DNA from: Nonomuraea wenchangensis
GTDB taxonomy: Bacteria; Actinomycetota; Actinomycetes; Streptosporangiales; Streptosporangiaceae
Direction: 5' to 3'
Assembly: GCF_900111685.1 (NCBI RefSeq)
Contig: NZ_FOHX01000020.1
Span: 124,001-188,000 of the forward strand
DNA length: 64,000 nt
The position numbers and the translations under genes are program-made. The notes beneath the pieces are model-generated. The model was not told the origin of the DNA and searched no databases. It saw nothing but the letters and a program-made list of their open reading frames with translations. Position 1 is the first letter of the stretch; each line of letters starts with the position of its first letter. Positions 1 to 8,489 of this stretch are shown in pieces.

Positions 1-603
1 GATCCGGTCGACCAGCCCCGGCTCGGCCGCCGAGATCCGCCGCAGCATCGGCGTGTCCGTCGGGCCGGGGCAGACCACGTTCGAGGTGACCTGGCCGCGG
101 GCGGCCTCCCTGGCGAGCGTCTTGGCCAGCCCGAACAGGCCCGCCTTGGTGGCCGCGTACGCGCCCTCGCCGCCGGAGCCGGCCCGCGCCCCGTCGCTGG
201 AGACGAACACCAGCCGCCCCCACCCCCTCGCCGTCATCCCGGGCAGCAGCAGCTTGGTCAGCAGCATGGGGCCGCGCAGGTTGACCTGCCACATGAGGTC
301 CCAGGAGGCCGGGTCGCTCTCCGCGAACGGCCCGATCACCGCGACCCCGGCGTTGTGCACGAGCACGTCCACGTCCCCGGCCACGCGGACGAAGGCCGTG
401 ACCGACTCGGGATCGGTGAGGTCCAGGGCGACGGCCCGCGCGCCCGGCAGGGCGGCGGCGGCCTGGCGCGCGCCGGGCAGGTCCAGGTCGGCGAGCACGA
501 CGCGGGCGCCGAGCGCGGTGAGGTCGGCGGCGATGGCCGCGCCGATCGCGCCCGCTCCCCCGGTGACGACGGCGGTCCTGCCGTCCAGCCGCATGCCGTC
601 CAT
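1..603 (-). CDS. SDR family oxidoreductase (3' end outside window)
   Basis: Short-chain dehydrogenase/reductase; the window holds the first 201 codons and the C-terminus lies beyond base 1. The glycine-rich NAD(P) site TGGAGAIG is near residue 13, the structural motif HNAG is present, the catalytic Ser is in FVSSDGA and the YxxxK pair is YAATK. This supports a working NAD(P)-dependent alcohol/ketone oxidoreductase; the substrate is unknown. The start ATG at 603 lies 8 bases after the stop of the isochorismatase-like gene, so the two form one transcription unit read leftwards, apparently from the promoter/operator region near 1240. A second in-frame ATG at 594 is possible. Confidence 0.85.
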   Translation of the reverse strand, partial: MDGMRLDGRTAVVTGGAGAIGAAIAADLTALGARVVLADLDLPGARQAAAALPGARAVALDLTDPESVTAFVRVAGDVDVLVHNAGVAVIGPFAESDPASWDLMWQVNLRGPMLLTKLLLPGMTARGWGRLVFVSSDGARAGSGGEGAYAATKAGLFGLAKTLAREAARGQVTSNVVCPGPTDTPMLRRISAAEPGLVDRI

Positions 604-611
604 GGGGCCGC

Positions 612-1202
612 TCAACTCCAGCTCCCGGCGAGGTCGGCGGCGGTGGCGCGGGTGGCCAGGAGGCTGATCGTGTGCCACAGGACGGCCCGCGCGTACTCCT
701 CCGGGATGCCCGCGACCCCGTCCGTGACGACGGTGACCCGGTAGCCGAGGTTGACCGCCTCCAGCGCCAGCCCGGGGATGCCGAGGTTGAGCGAGACCCC
801 GGTGGCGACGACGGTGGAGACGCCGAGCGAGCGCAGCGTCATGTCGAGCGAGGTGCCGGTGAACGGCGAGAAGCCGTGGTGCCTGCGGCTCTCCAGGTCG
901 CCGGGGGCGCGCAGCTCGGGCAGCACCTCGACGGCCGGGGTGCCCTCCAGCATGTGGGCGGGGTCCTTGAGGAGGGAGACGATGAAGGGGCAGTTCGCGG
1001 TGTGGGAGCCGGCCCGGTCGGCGCGGAAGGCGGCCGTGCAGTGCACGACCGGGATCGCGGCGGCGCGGGCGGCCTTGAGGAGCCCGGCGATGTTGGGGAC
1101 GACGTCGTGCCGCTCGCACGCCGCCCGCAGGTCAGGAAATTTCGTGAGATCACCGACGACGCCCCGCTGCATCTCCATCACGAGCACCGCCACACCCTCC
1201 AC
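612..1202 (-). CDS. Isochorismatase-fold protein lacking the catalytic triad
   Basis: 196-residue protein with the fold and length of the isochorismatase/cysteine hydrolase superfamily. The usual Asp of the D-x-Q motif is Glu (VLVMEMQ), the usual Lys four residues before the S-x-F motif is His (RRHHGFSPF), and the nucleophilic Cys of TGVxxxxC is Gly (TGVSLNLGI). All three catalytic positions are therefore changed, so amide or isochorismate hydrolysis by the known mechanism is unlikely; a binding or non-hydrolytic role is inferred. The start is GTG with GAGGTGG upstream. It is the first gene of a leftward pair with the SDR, and a 16-bp regulon palindrome lies about 38 bases upstream. Confidence 0.8.
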   Translation of the reverse strand: MEGVAVLVMEMQRGVVGDLTKFPDLRAACERHDVVPNIAGLLKAARAAAIPVVHCTAAFRADRAGSHTANCPFIVSLLKDPAHMLEGTPAVEVLPELRAPGDLESRRHHGFSPFTGTSLDMTLRSLGVSTVVATGVSLNLGIPGLALEAVNLGYRVTVVTDGVAGIPEEYARAVLWHTISLLATRATAADLAGSWS

Positions 1203-1239
1203 CTGCCCACCTCACTCCACTCCGCTTCACTTCATTTAC

Positions 1240-1255
1240 CCGAGCGCTTGCTTGG
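1240..1255. promoter_or_regulatory. 16-bp palindromic operator, site A
   Basis: CCGAGCGCTTGCTTGG, an imperfect inverted repeat of the form CCnAGC-N4-GCTnGG. It lies in the 184-base divergent gap between the isochorismatase-like gene and the kinase gene, 38 bases before the former's start. One of six similar sites in the window; a TetR-family binding site is inferred. Confidence 0.6.
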
Positions 1256-1386
1256 CGTAAATGAGATTATCACCGCCATCTCCCGTGATAAGGGGTTAAC
1301 TCACGGCGAAATAGCCGCACTCGTGACAACCAACACCCCGGGTGAGACCGTCGAACCCAGAGACGGCCGCCGTATGGGGGTAGGAC

Positions 1387-3198
1387 TTGGTCCCTGGTTA
1401 CCGCGAAGTACGCCAGCTCGGCGCGGGCCGCACCGGCCGCGTGTTCCTCGCCACGTACCAATCGACCGGCGCCTACGTGGCGATCAAGTACCTGAACGCC
1501 ACGCTGCGCAGGGACGCCGAGTTCATGGAACGCTTCCGGTCGGACACCCACCACCTGGTCGAGCTCGACCAGCCCGACATCGTCCGCCTCTACGAGTACG
1601 TCGAGACCCCGGCCCGCGCGGCGCTCGTCATGGAGCTCGTGGACGGCGTGACCCTGCGCGCGCTGCTGGCCGAGCACGGCCACGTGACCCCGGAGGCCGC
1701 GCTCGCCGTGCTCAAGGGAATCCTGCTGGCCCTCGCCGCCGCGCACGAGAAGGGCGTGGCGCACCGCGACGTCAAGCCGGAGAACGTCCTCGTCCAGGCG
1801 GACGGCACCAGCAAGCTCACCGACTTCGGCGTCGTGGTGCACGCCGAGGAGCCCGGCGTGCCGGCGGGCAGCCCGCCGTACATGTCGCCCGAGCTGTGGA
1901 CCCGGCACCAGGCCGGGCCGCAGGCCGACCTGTACGCCGCCGCCTGCACGCTGTTCGAGGCGGTCAGGGGACGGCCGCCGTTCCGCGCCGCCGGGGAGGG
2001 CGACCAGGACGAGCTGGACGTGCCGGCCACCCGGGACCGGCACCTGGTCGAGCCGATCCCCCTGGAGGTGGTGCCGGACACGCTGCGCGACCTGCTCCGG
2101 CGCGGCCTGGCCAAGGACCCGGCCGACCGGTACGCCTCCGCCCGCGAGTTCGCCGCCGAGCTGGAGGAGGACGCGGTCGCCGGCTACGGCCCGGAATGGG
2201 AGAAACGCGGCCGCCGCCACCTGGCCGAGCCGGCCACGCTGCTGGCCCTCCGCTTCCCGCTGGCGCGTACCGATCGCGCCACGAGCGGCGGCGGCCCGGC
2301 GGTGGCCCTGCGCGACCGGCTCTCGCGCATGCCGCGCCTCCCGCCGCACCTGTGGGTGACGGGCGTGCTGGTGATGGCGGTGGCGATCGGGCTCGTGCTG
2401 TCGGGCGGGCGGCTGCCGACCGGGCCGGGGGCGATCCTCCTGCCGTCGCCTGAGGAGAAGTCCGAGCCCGTCCCCTCGCCTGCCGACGCCACGACCGGTC
2501 CCACGTCCGGCCCCACGGCCGGTCCCACTGGGCGCCCCACCTCGCGCGCCACGGGCGGGGTCACCCCCCGTACGCCCGCCGCCACGCCTGGCCGGACCAG
2601 CGCCGCCGCCCCGCGCCGTACCCCGTCCGCCACCGCGTCGGCGCGGCCCACCGGCGGCCAGGCGAGTGCCGGCGGGTCCCACCCTGACGTGCGGGCGGCC
2701 ACGATCGTCGCCTGGAGCGGGCGGAGCGGCTCGGTACGAGTGGCCGCGAACGGGACCGGCGAGGTGCGGCTGCGGGTGACGTACACGCGGCGCGACGACG
2801 ACGACGCCCGCGCCACGACCCTGCACGAGGAGACCCGCGTCCTCAGCGGCCACACGTCGTACACCAGCGCCGTCGGCCACGACCCCGGCGCGGTGGCCTG
2901 CGGCCGGCGGGTCTACGCCGGCATCGTGGTGATGACCGAGCCCGCCTCCGGCAACGGCCCTCAGGTGAGCGAGGTCCCCGTGGACGGCCCCGCCTGCCCC
3001 ACCCCGTCCTCCACCCAGCCCAGCCGGCCCGCCTCCCCCTCCCCCAGCCCTGCGAACGCCCCGGCGACCGGCCACGCCACCGGCCCCGCGTCCGGCTCCG
3101 ACAGCGCCCCGAACGGCGGCCCCTACAGCGACGGCGCCCCCGACGGCTTCATGGAGGGGCCGTCGGAGCTTGTCGGCACCTTGGCCCCCACCCGGTGA
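1387..3198 (+). CDS. Membrane Ser/Thr protein kinase, receptor type
   Basis: 603-residue eukaryotic-like kinase. The N-terminal kinase domain (about 1-260) has the glycine loop GAGRTGRV, the ATP lysine in VAIKYL, the catalytic loop HRDVKPEN near residue 126 and DFG in LTDFGVV. A single membrane helix lies near residues 322-340 (VTGVLVMAVAIGLVLSGG), followed by a Pro/Thr-rich linker (about 350-430) and an extracellular C-terminal domain that I do not recognise. It probably senses an extracytoplasmic signal and phosphorylates Ser/Thr cytoplasmically. The start is TTG, chosen because GGGGGTAGG precedes it and no better start is in frame. Its gene stands alone, divergent from the isochorismatase operon. 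Confidence 0.88.
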   Translation: MVPGYREVRQLGAGRTGRVFLATYQSTGAYVAIKYLNATLRRDAEFMERFRSDTHHLVELDQPDIVRLYEYVETPARAALVMELVDGVTLRALLAEHGHVTPEAALAVLKGILLALAAAHEKGVAHRDVKPENVLVQADGTSKLTDFGVVVHAEEPGVPAGSPPYMSPELWTRHQAGPQADLYAAACTLFEAVRGRPPFRAAGEGDQDELDVPATRDRHLVEPIPLEVVPDTLRDLLRRGLAKDPADRYASAREFAAELEEDAVAGYGPEWEKRGRRHLAEPATLLALRFPLARTDRATSGGGPAVALRDRLSRMPRLPPHLWVTGVLVMAVAIGLVLSGGRLPTGPGAILLPSPEEKSEPVPSPADATTGPTSGPTAGPTGRPTSRATGGVTPRTPAATPGRTSAAAPRRTPSATASARPTGGQASAGGSHPDVRAATIVAWSGRSGSVRVAANGTGEVRLRVTYTRRDDDDARATTLHEETRVLSGHTSYTSAVGHDPGAVACGRRVYAGIVVMTEPASGNGPQVSEVPVDGPACPTPSSTQPSRPASPSPSPANAPATGHATGPASGSDSAPNGGPYSDGAPDGFMEGPSELVGTLAPTR

Positions 3199-3221
3199 CG
3201 GGGCGCGGCCTTGCCGGGCAA

Positions 3222-3237
3222 CCAAGCGTGCGCTAGC
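3222..3237. promoter_or_regulatory. 16-bp palindromic operator, site B
   Basis: CCAAGCGTGCGCTAGC, ending about 10 bases before the ATG of the DUF35 gene. Its core CCAAGCGTGCGCTAG is identical to the reverse complement of site D at 14949-14964, in front of the acyl-CoA dehydrogenase operon. Its position over the translation/transcription start suggests repression. Confidence 0.6.
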
Positions 3238-3247
3238 TTGGCAAGCG

Positions 3248-3646
3248 ATGAGCGCCGACACCGCCACGCCCCCTCTCCCCGACCCGCCCGCTCACCTGGC
3301 CGGGTACCGGGCCGCCTGCGCGCGGGGCGAGCTGGTCGTCCAGCGCTGCGCGGGCTGCGGCCGGTGGGTGCAGCTCCCGGAGGCTGCCTGCCCGTGGTGC
3401 GGCGGCGGCGAGCTGACGTACGAGCCGGTGACCGGTACGGGCGTGGTGCACACGTTCACCGTCGTGCACCGGTCGTTCGCGCCCGGCTACCGGGGGCGGG
3501 AGCCGTACGTGATGGCGTGGGTGGACCTGCCCGCCGGCGTGCGCGCGTTCGGGCACGTGGTGGGGTGCGCGCCGGAGGAGGTACGCATCGGCATGCCGGT
3601 GCGGGTGACGTTCGTCGACGAGTTGCCGCATTGGAGGCCCGCGTGA
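3248..3646 (+). CDS. DUF35 / OB-fold zinc-ribbon acyl-CoA-associated protein
   Basis: 132-residue protein with a CAGC...CPWC rubredoxin-like zinc ribbon (near residues 37-57), then an OB-fold (VVHTFTVVHRSF...YVMAWVDL). This is the DUF35/OB_aCoA_assoc family, whose members usually pair with thiolases, ChsH-type hydratases or aldolases acting on CoA esters. No thiolase is adjacent here. The ATG at 3248 is the likely start; it lies just after operator site B. Its stop overlaps the GTG of the next gene (GTGA), so the two are translationally coupled. First gene of a five-gene operon. The family is clear, the partner enzyme is not. Confidence 0.85.
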   Translation: MSADTATPPLPDPPAHLAGYRAACARGELVVQRCAGCGRWVQLPEAACPWCGGGELTYEPVTGTGVVHTFTVVHRSFAPGYRGREPYVMAWVDLPAGVRAFGHVVGCAPEEVRIGMPVRVTFVDELPHWRPA

Positions 3647-3966
3647 AGCTGGGCAACGTGCTGATCCCGGTGGCCGACCTGGACGAGGCCATCGCCTTCT
3701 ACGGGCTGCCGGTGAAGTTCCGCGACGGCGACCGGTTCGCGGCGCTGGACGGGGGCGGCGTCACCGTGGCGCTGGCCGGGCCCGCCGAGCACGTGACGCC
3801 GGGGGCGGCGCCGTCGTACAAGGTGGACGACGTGCGGGAGAGCGTGCGTGAGCTGGCCGCGCGCGGGGCCGAGGTGGTGCGCGGCCCCGAGGAGGGGCCG
3901 CACGAGCGGCGGGCCGTGCTGCGCGATCCCTCGGGAAACGTCTTCGTGCTCTATTCCCCCCTCTGA
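3643..3966 (+). CDS. VOC (glyoxalase/bleomycin resistance) family protein
   Basis: 107-residue single-domain vicinal-oxygen-chelate protein: VLIPVADLDEAIAFY at the N-terminus, the internal repeat containing VDDVRESVRELAARGAEVV, and a DPSGNVFVLYSP ending typical of the family. VOC proteins act as dioxygenases, epimerases, isomerases or binding proteins, usually as dimers of paired beta-alpha-beta units. Here the second half keeps the terminal metal-ligand region, but the ligands cannot be assigned confidently. GTG start, four-base overlap with the DUF35 gene. Its place between a CoA-associated protein and a CoA ligase suggests an isomerase or epimerase step on the same substrate; this is inference. 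Confidence 0.78.
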   Translation: MKLGNVLIPVADLDEAIAFYGLPVKFRDGDRFAALDGGGVTVALAGPAEHVTPGAAPSYKVDDVRESVRELAARGAEVVRGPEEGPHERRAVLRDPSGNVFVLYSPL

Positions 3967-4000
3967 GCCCCTGAGCCCCGCCGATCTGGAGGCGCCCCCC

Positions 4001-5521
4001 ATGGCCCCATCACCGTACGGCAACTACGGCCACGCGATCCTGACCGCCGGCGCGCTGCGCACCCCCGACCGGGTGGCGCTGACGTACTGCGGCGAGCGGA
4101 GCTTCACCTACGAGGAGTTGAACGCGAACGTCAACCGCCGCGCGAACGCCCTCCTCGCCGCCGGGATCGGCCCGGGACGGCGGGTCGCGGCGCTGCTCAA
4201 CGAGACGCTGACGGTGGCCGAGGTCTACCTGGCGCAGGCCAAGATCGGGGCGGTGACGGCGGCGCTGAACCCGTACTGGCCGGTCGAGACGCTGCGGGAC
4301 GTGGTGGCCGCCTCGGGCTGCACGGCGTTCGTGCACGACGCGACCGTGGCGGAGACGGTCGAGCGGATCAGGGGCTCGCTGCCCGAGGTCACCACGTGGC
4401 TCGACGCGGGCGAGCTGACCGGCGACCCGGACGCCGAGCCGCCACTCGCCGGTTTCCATGACGATCCGCTCGCGCTCTACTACACCTCGGGCACCACGGG
4501 CCTGCCGAAGGCGGTCGTGCACACGCACGCCTCCTCGCTGGCCACCGCGCAGATCTGGCTGGACGTGCCGCGCGGCCCCGACGCGGTGTTCGGCACCGGC
4601 GCGATCATCTGGGGCATCGGCTTCCCCGCCATCGTCGGCCCCGCCCTGTACGCGGGCCTGCGCCTGGTGCTGGAGCAGGACTGGGGGCCGGCGAACTTCC
4701 TGCGCGTCGTGCCGCGTGAACGGGTCACGCACGTGTCGCAGATCCCGTCGTTCTACGCGGCGCTGCTGGGCTCGCCGGAGCACGAGGACGTGGACCTGTC
4801 GTCCATCCGGGTGATCATGCTGGGCGGCGAGCCGCTGACCGCGCCCATGCTGGACCGGATCAAGGCCCGGCTGCCCGAGGCGGGCGTCTACTCCTACTAC
4901 GGGCAGACCGAGGCCCCGTACACGTGCATGGGCCGGGTGGACGACGGCTCGACGCCGCTCGGCTCCTCCGGCCGGGCCCGCACCGGCAACGCCGTACGGG
5001 TCACGGACCCGAGGGGCCGCCGGGTGATCGACGAGGTCGGCGAGATCAACCTGGCCGGGCCGCACCGCATGGCGGGCTACGACGGCCTGCCGGAGCGGAC
5101 GGCGGAGGTGCTGCGCGGCGAGTGGTACGTCGGCGGCGACCTCGGCTCCGTCTCCGCCGACGGCGTGCTGCGCGTGCTGGGCCGGCGCGAGGACGCGATC
5201 GCCAAGGGCGGCGTGTGGACGCAGCCGGCCGCGGTCGAGGAGGCCGCCGCGGCGCTCGACGGCGTGGCCGAGGCGGGCGCCGTCGGGGTGCCCGAGGGGG
5301 CCGCGGAGCAGCGCATCCTGCTGGCCGTCGTGCCGCGCGCCGGGCACTCGCTGGACGCCTCCAAACTGGCGCTGTCCCTGGCCGACACGCTGCCGGAGCA
5401 CCGGCGGCCGGACCACATCGTGGTGGCCGAGGAGCTGCCGCACTCGCAGGACGCCTCGGGCGGGCCGGGCAAGCTGCTCCGTAAGGCCATCCGCGACCAG
5501 TACGGGCACCTGCTCGGGTGA
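4001..5521 (+). CDS. AMP-forming acyl-CoA synthetase / CoA ligase
   Basis: 506-residue class I adenylate-forming enzyme. The phosphate-binding loop YTSGTTGLPK is near residue 161, the A5-type motif is YYGQTEA, the hinge region is GRREDAIAKGG and the C-terminal catalytic-lysine motif is GKLLRKAI. It activates a carboxylic acid through an acyl-adenylate and transfers it to CoA; chain length or ring structure of the acid cannot be read from sequence. ATG at 4001 is preceded by TGGAGG. Third gene of the DUF35-VOC-ligase-synthetase-SDR operon; its stop overlaps the next GTG. Confidence 0.92.
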   Translation: MAPSPYGNYGHAILTAGALRTPDRVALTYCGERSFTYEELNANVNRRANALLAAGIGPGRRVAALLNETLTVAEVYLAQAKIGAVTAALNPYWPVETLRDVVAASGCTAFVHDATVAETVERIRGSLPEVTTWLDAGELTGDPDAEPPLAGFHDDPLALYYTSGTTGLPKAVVHTHASSLATAQIWLDVPRGPDAVFGTGAIIWGIGFPAIVGPALYAGLRLVLEQDWGPANFLRVVPRERVTHVSQIPSFYAALLGSPEHEDVDLSSIRVIMLGGEPLTAPMLDRIKARLPEAGVYSYYGQTEAPYTCMGRVDDGSTPLGSSGRARTGNAVRVTDPRGRRVIDEVGEINLAGPHRMAGYDGLPERTAEVLRGEWYVGGDLGSVSADGVLRVLGRREDAIAKGGVWTQPAAVEEAAAALDGVAEAGAVGVPEGAAEQRILLAVVPRAGHSLDASKLALSLADTLPEHRRPDHIVVAEELPHSQDASGGPGKLLRKAIRDQYGHLLG

Positions 5522-7593
5522 GCGCGCCGGAGCACGTTCACGAGCACGTTCAGGAGCACGTTCACGAGCACGTGGTCAAGGCGATGCTGCGCGAGGCCGG
5601 GGTGCCGGTGCCGCGCGGCGTCGTGCTCCCCCCTGACACGAGGGACTTCGGGGCGGCCGGGGAGCTGGCCGAGCCGCTGGTGCTGAAGGCGTTCGGGCCG
5701 GGGCTGGTGCACAAGTCGGAGGCCGGCGCGGTGACGCTCGGGCTGCGCGCGGCCGAGCTGCCCGGCGCGGCGGCCCGGATGCGGGAACGGGTGCCGGGGC
5801 TCGCCGGGTTCCTGGTCGAGGAGCAGGCGGCGGCCGGGGTCGAGCTGATCGTGGGCCTGGTCAGGGACGCCGCGTTCGGCCCGGTGCTGCTCGCCGGGCT
5901 GGGCGGCGTGTGGACGGAGACGCTGCGGGACACGGCGCTGCGGCTGTGCCCGGTGTCGGAGCCGGACGCGCGGCGCATGCTGGCCTCGCTGCGCGCCGCC
6001 CCGCTGCTCGCCGGGAGCAGGGGCCTGCCGCCGGTGGACCTGGCCGCGCTGGTCAAGCTGCTGCTGGCGGTGGGCGGTCCAGGCGGGCTGTGGGAGCGGC
6101 TGGAGCTCGGCGAGTTCGAGTTGAACCCGGTGATCGCGACCCCGGACGGCGTGACGGCGGTGGACGCCCGCCACCTGCCCGCCGCGCCGCCCCCGCCCGT
6201 CACGCGCGGGGGGACGGCCGACTTCCTGCCGCTGTTCGAGCCGCGCGCGGTTGCCGTCGTGGGCGCCTCCACCACGCGGCCCACCTTCGGGAACATGTTC
6301 CTCGACTTCTACCGGTCCGCCGGGGTCCCGCTGGTCGCCGTGCACCCGCAGGCGGAGGAGGTGGCGGGCGTGCCGGCCGTGCGCTCGCTCGCCGAGGCCG
6401 CCGCGACCGCCGGCGTGGACTACGCCCTGGTCGCCGTGCCCGCCGAGCGTTGCGCCGAGGTGGTGGCGCAGGCGGCGGGCGTGCCGTTCGTGCAGGTGAT
6501 GAGCGGCGGCTTCGGCGAGGCGGGTCGCGCCGGGCTGGAGGACGAGCTGGCCGCCGCCGCCCGCGCGGCCGGCACCCGCCTGCTCGGGCCCAACTGCATG
6601 GGCGTCTACTGCCCGCGCGGCCGGCAGACGTTCGTCGGCGGCGGGCTGGGGCCGCCTGGCTCGGTGGCGCTGATCTCGCAGAGCGGCGGCCTGGCCGGCG
6701 AGGTGATCAAGGTCGGGGAGCGGCGCGGCCTGGCCTTCAGCCGGGTCGTCACCGTCGGGAACGCCGCCGACGTCACCCCCGCCGAGCTGCTGCGCTGGCT
6801 GGCGCGGGACGAGGAGACCCGGGCCGTCGGCCTCTACCTGGAGGACCCGCGCGACGGGCGGGAGCTGTTCGAGGCGCTGCGGGCGCTGGACCGGCCGGTC
6901 GTGCTGCTGGTGGGCGGGCGCACCGGGCAGGGCAGGGCGGCCGCCGCCTCGCACACCGGTGGCCTGGTGAGTGACCGGCGCCTGTGGGAGGCGGTCGCCG
7001 AGCAGGCCGGGGCGGCGCTGGTGACGAGCCAGGACGACCTCATCGGCGTGCTCGCGTACTTCCAGGCCCACGGCGCCCGCCCCACCGACGGGGAAGGGGT
7101 GCTGGTGATAGGGCCGAGCGGGGGCGCGAGCGTGCTGGCGGCCGACGCGTTCGACGCCGCGGGGGTGTGCCTGGACCCGCTGCCCGAGGACGTGGCCGGC
7201 GAGCTGCGCGGGCTCGGCGTGGCGGCCTTCGGCAACCCGCTGGAGGCGCCGGTGGGCCCGCGTGGCCGCCCGGACCTGGTGCCCGCCGTGGTCGCGGCGA
7301 TCCTGCGCGCGCGGGCGTACCGCGAAGTGGTGGCGCACGTCAACGTGCAGGCGTTCTTCACCTACGGCGACACCCCGGAGCCCTTGTACGCCTACACGCA
7401 CGCGCTGGCCGCCGCCCAGGGGGCGCTGCCGCGTACCAGGTTCACGCTCGTCACCAGGAACGGCGAGTGCGCGCCGCCGGGCGTCGATGACGAGGTACGG
7501 CGCGTCGCGGCGGCGGCGGGCATCCCGGTTTACCGGTCCATGGAGGCGGCCGCGGCGGCCGTGGCGGCAGGAGGAGATCATGGGGCTGCTTGA
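5518..7593 (+). CDS. NDP-forming acyl-CoA synthetase (fused subunits)
   Basis: 691-residue single-chain acyl-CoA synthetase of the acetate-CoA ligase (ADP-forming) superfamily. Order: ATP-grasp half (about 1-215, with VLKAFGPGLVHKSEAGAV), a CoA-binding domain (about 230-370, VAVVGAS), then succinyl-CoA-ligase-like domains with the phosphohistidine in SHTGGLV near residue 479. It would make an acyl-CoA using ATP, or the reverse, with ADP rather than AMP as product. It starts with GTG in a GTGA overlap with the AMP-forming ligase, so two mechanistically different CoA-activating enzymes are co-translated. Residues 5-19 are a His-Glu-Val repeat from a 12-base tandem repeat, apparently a recent N-terminal expansion. 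Confidence 0.9.
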   Translation: MSAPEHVHEHVQEHVHEHVVKAMLREAGVPVPRGVVLPPDTRDFGAAGELAEPLVLKAFGPGLVHKSEAGAVTLGLRAAELPGAAARMRERVPGLAGFLVEEQAAAGVELIVGLVRDAAFGPVLLAGLGGVWTETLRDTALRLCPVSEPDARRMLASLRAAPLLAGSRGLPPVDLAALVKLLLAVGGPGGLWERLELGEFELNPVIATPDGVTAVDARHLPAAPPPPVTRGGTADFLPLFEPRAVAVVGASTTRPTFGNMFLDFYRSAGVPLVAVHPQAEEVAGVPAVRSLAEAAATAGVDYALVAVPAERCAEVVAQAAGVPFVQVMSGGFGEAGRAGLEDELAAAARAAGTRLLGPNCMGVYCPRGRQTFVGGGLGPPGSVALISQSGGLAGEVIKVGERRGLAFSRVVTVGNAADVTPAELLRWLARDEETRAVGLYLEDPRDGRELFEALRALDRPVVLLVGGRTGQGRAAAASHTGGLVSDRRLWEAVAEQAGAALVTSQDDLIGVLAYFQAHGARPTDGEGVLVIGPSGGASVLAADAFDAAGVCLDPLPEDVAGELRGLGVAAFGNPLEAPVGPRGRPDLVPAVVAAILRARAYREVVAHVNVQAFFTYGDTPEPLYAYTHALAAAQGALPRTRFTLVTRNGECAPPGVDDEVRRVAAAAGIPVYRSMEAAAAAVAAGGDHGAA
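5530..5577 (+). repeat. 12-bp in-frame tandem repeat (4 copies)
   Basis: Four near-identical copies of GAGCACGTTCAC at the 5' end of the synthetase gene, encoding EHVH-EHVQ-EHVH-EHVV. Codon-length multiples keep the frame; likely slippage expansion. Confidence 0.85.
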
Positions 7594-8329
7594 CGGCAAG
7601 GTCGCGCTGATCACCGGCGGGGCGCGCGGCATGGGCGCGGCGCACGTGCGGCTGTTCCTCGCCGAGGGCGCGCGGGTGGTGTTCGGCGACGTCCTGGACG
7701 AGGAGGGCAAGGCGCTGGCCGAGGAGACGGGCGCCGCCTACGTCCGGCACGACGTGCGCAGCGCGGCCGACTGGCAGCAGGCCGTGGACACCGCCGTGAG
7801 CCTGCACGGCCGGCTGGACGTGCTGGTCAACAACGCCGGCATCCTCAGGTACGGCCGCATCGCGGACATGCCGCCCGAGGAGTTCGACCGGGTGATCGAC
7901 GTCAACCTCAAGGGCGCCTGGCTGGGCATCAAGTCGGTGATCGATCCCCTGACGGCGGCCGGCGGCGGCTCGATCGTGAACATCTCCTCCATCGAGGGCC
8001 TGATCGGCGCGGCGGGGCTGTCGGCGTACGCGGCCTCGAAGTTCGCGGTGCGCGGACTCACGAAGTCGGCGGCGCGGGAGCTGGCGAGGTTCGGGATCCG
8101 GGTGAACTCGGTGCATCCCGGGGCGATCAACACGCCGATGGTGCAGGATCCGGACCTCGCGCGGGAGGTGGACGGGGAGGCGTTCGTCAAGGCGATGGTG
8201 ATTAAACGCTTCGCCGAGCCGGTGGAGGTGTCGCACGTGGTGGCGTTCCTGGCCTCGGACCGGGCGGGCTACTGCACGGGCAGCGAGTTCACCGTGGACG
8301 GCGGGCTGCTCACGGGCGCGGGCTACTGA
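7580..8329 (+). CDS. SDR family oxidoreductase (hydroxysteroid dehydrogenase-like)
   Basis: 249-residue classical SDR. Cofactor motif TGGARGMG near residue 13, NNAG in LVNNAGI, catalytic Ser in NISSIEG, YAASK active-site pair, and the VHPGAINTPM segment found in 3-alpha/20-beta-hydroxysteroid dehydrogenase-like and FabG-like enzymes. An acidic residue (FGDV) after beta-2 suggests NAD(H) preference. It oxidises or reduces a secondary alcohol/ketone, perhaps a beta-hydroxyacyl-CoA or a sterol-type ring. ATG at 7580 follows GGAGGAG; it overlaps the end of the synthetase gene by 14 bases, so it closes the operon that starts at 3248. Confidence 0.9.
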   Translation: MGLLDGKVALITGGARGMGAAHVRLFLAEGARVVFGDVLDEEGKALAEETGAAYVRHDVRSAADWQQAVDTAVSLHGRLDVLVNNAGILRYGRIADMPPEEFDRVIDVNLKGAWLGIKSVIDPLTAAGGGSIVNISSIEGLIGAAGLSAYAASKFAVRGLTKSAARELARFGIRVNSVHPGAINTPMVQDPDLAREVDGEAFVKAMVIKRFAEPVEVSHVVAFLASDRAGYCTGSEFTVDGGLLTGAGY

Positions 8330-8450
8330 TTACTAACCCTTGGGACAGGTAGATCTTTTACGGTTAAACAGCGCTCGCTCGGACATTTCTGGCAGCATCC
8401 TGACCTGCGATTTCCTTGCCCCACAGGCTTTGCCGTCCCTTTGAGCGTGC

Positions 8451-8478
8451 TTGACCTGGGATTACGGCACGGTAACCT
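8451..8478 (+). promoter_or_regulatory. Candidate housekeeping-type promoter of the CHAP gene
   Basis: TTGACC (8451) and TAACCT (8473) with 16 bases between, in the 267-base gap before the CHAP gene. Transcription from here would give a leader of about 110 bases. The rest of the gap (8330-8450) shows no gene and no convincing terminator. Confidence 0.45.
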
Positions 8479-8489
8479 CGCTTCATCAC

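Noticed and set aside
672..2453. Very long open frames in other phases across real genes, here and opposite the Liv importer (17971-20259), gabT/PucR and the MFS/TetR region
   Set aside because: High third-position GC leaves few stops; the translations are Arg/Gly/Ala-rich without motifs, and well-supported genes occupy the other frame.
8367..8382. Possible seventh regulon palindrome AACAGCGCTCGCTCGG before the CHAP gene
   Set aside because: Only the right half matches (GCTCGG); the left half has three mismatches, and it sits far from the CHAP start.
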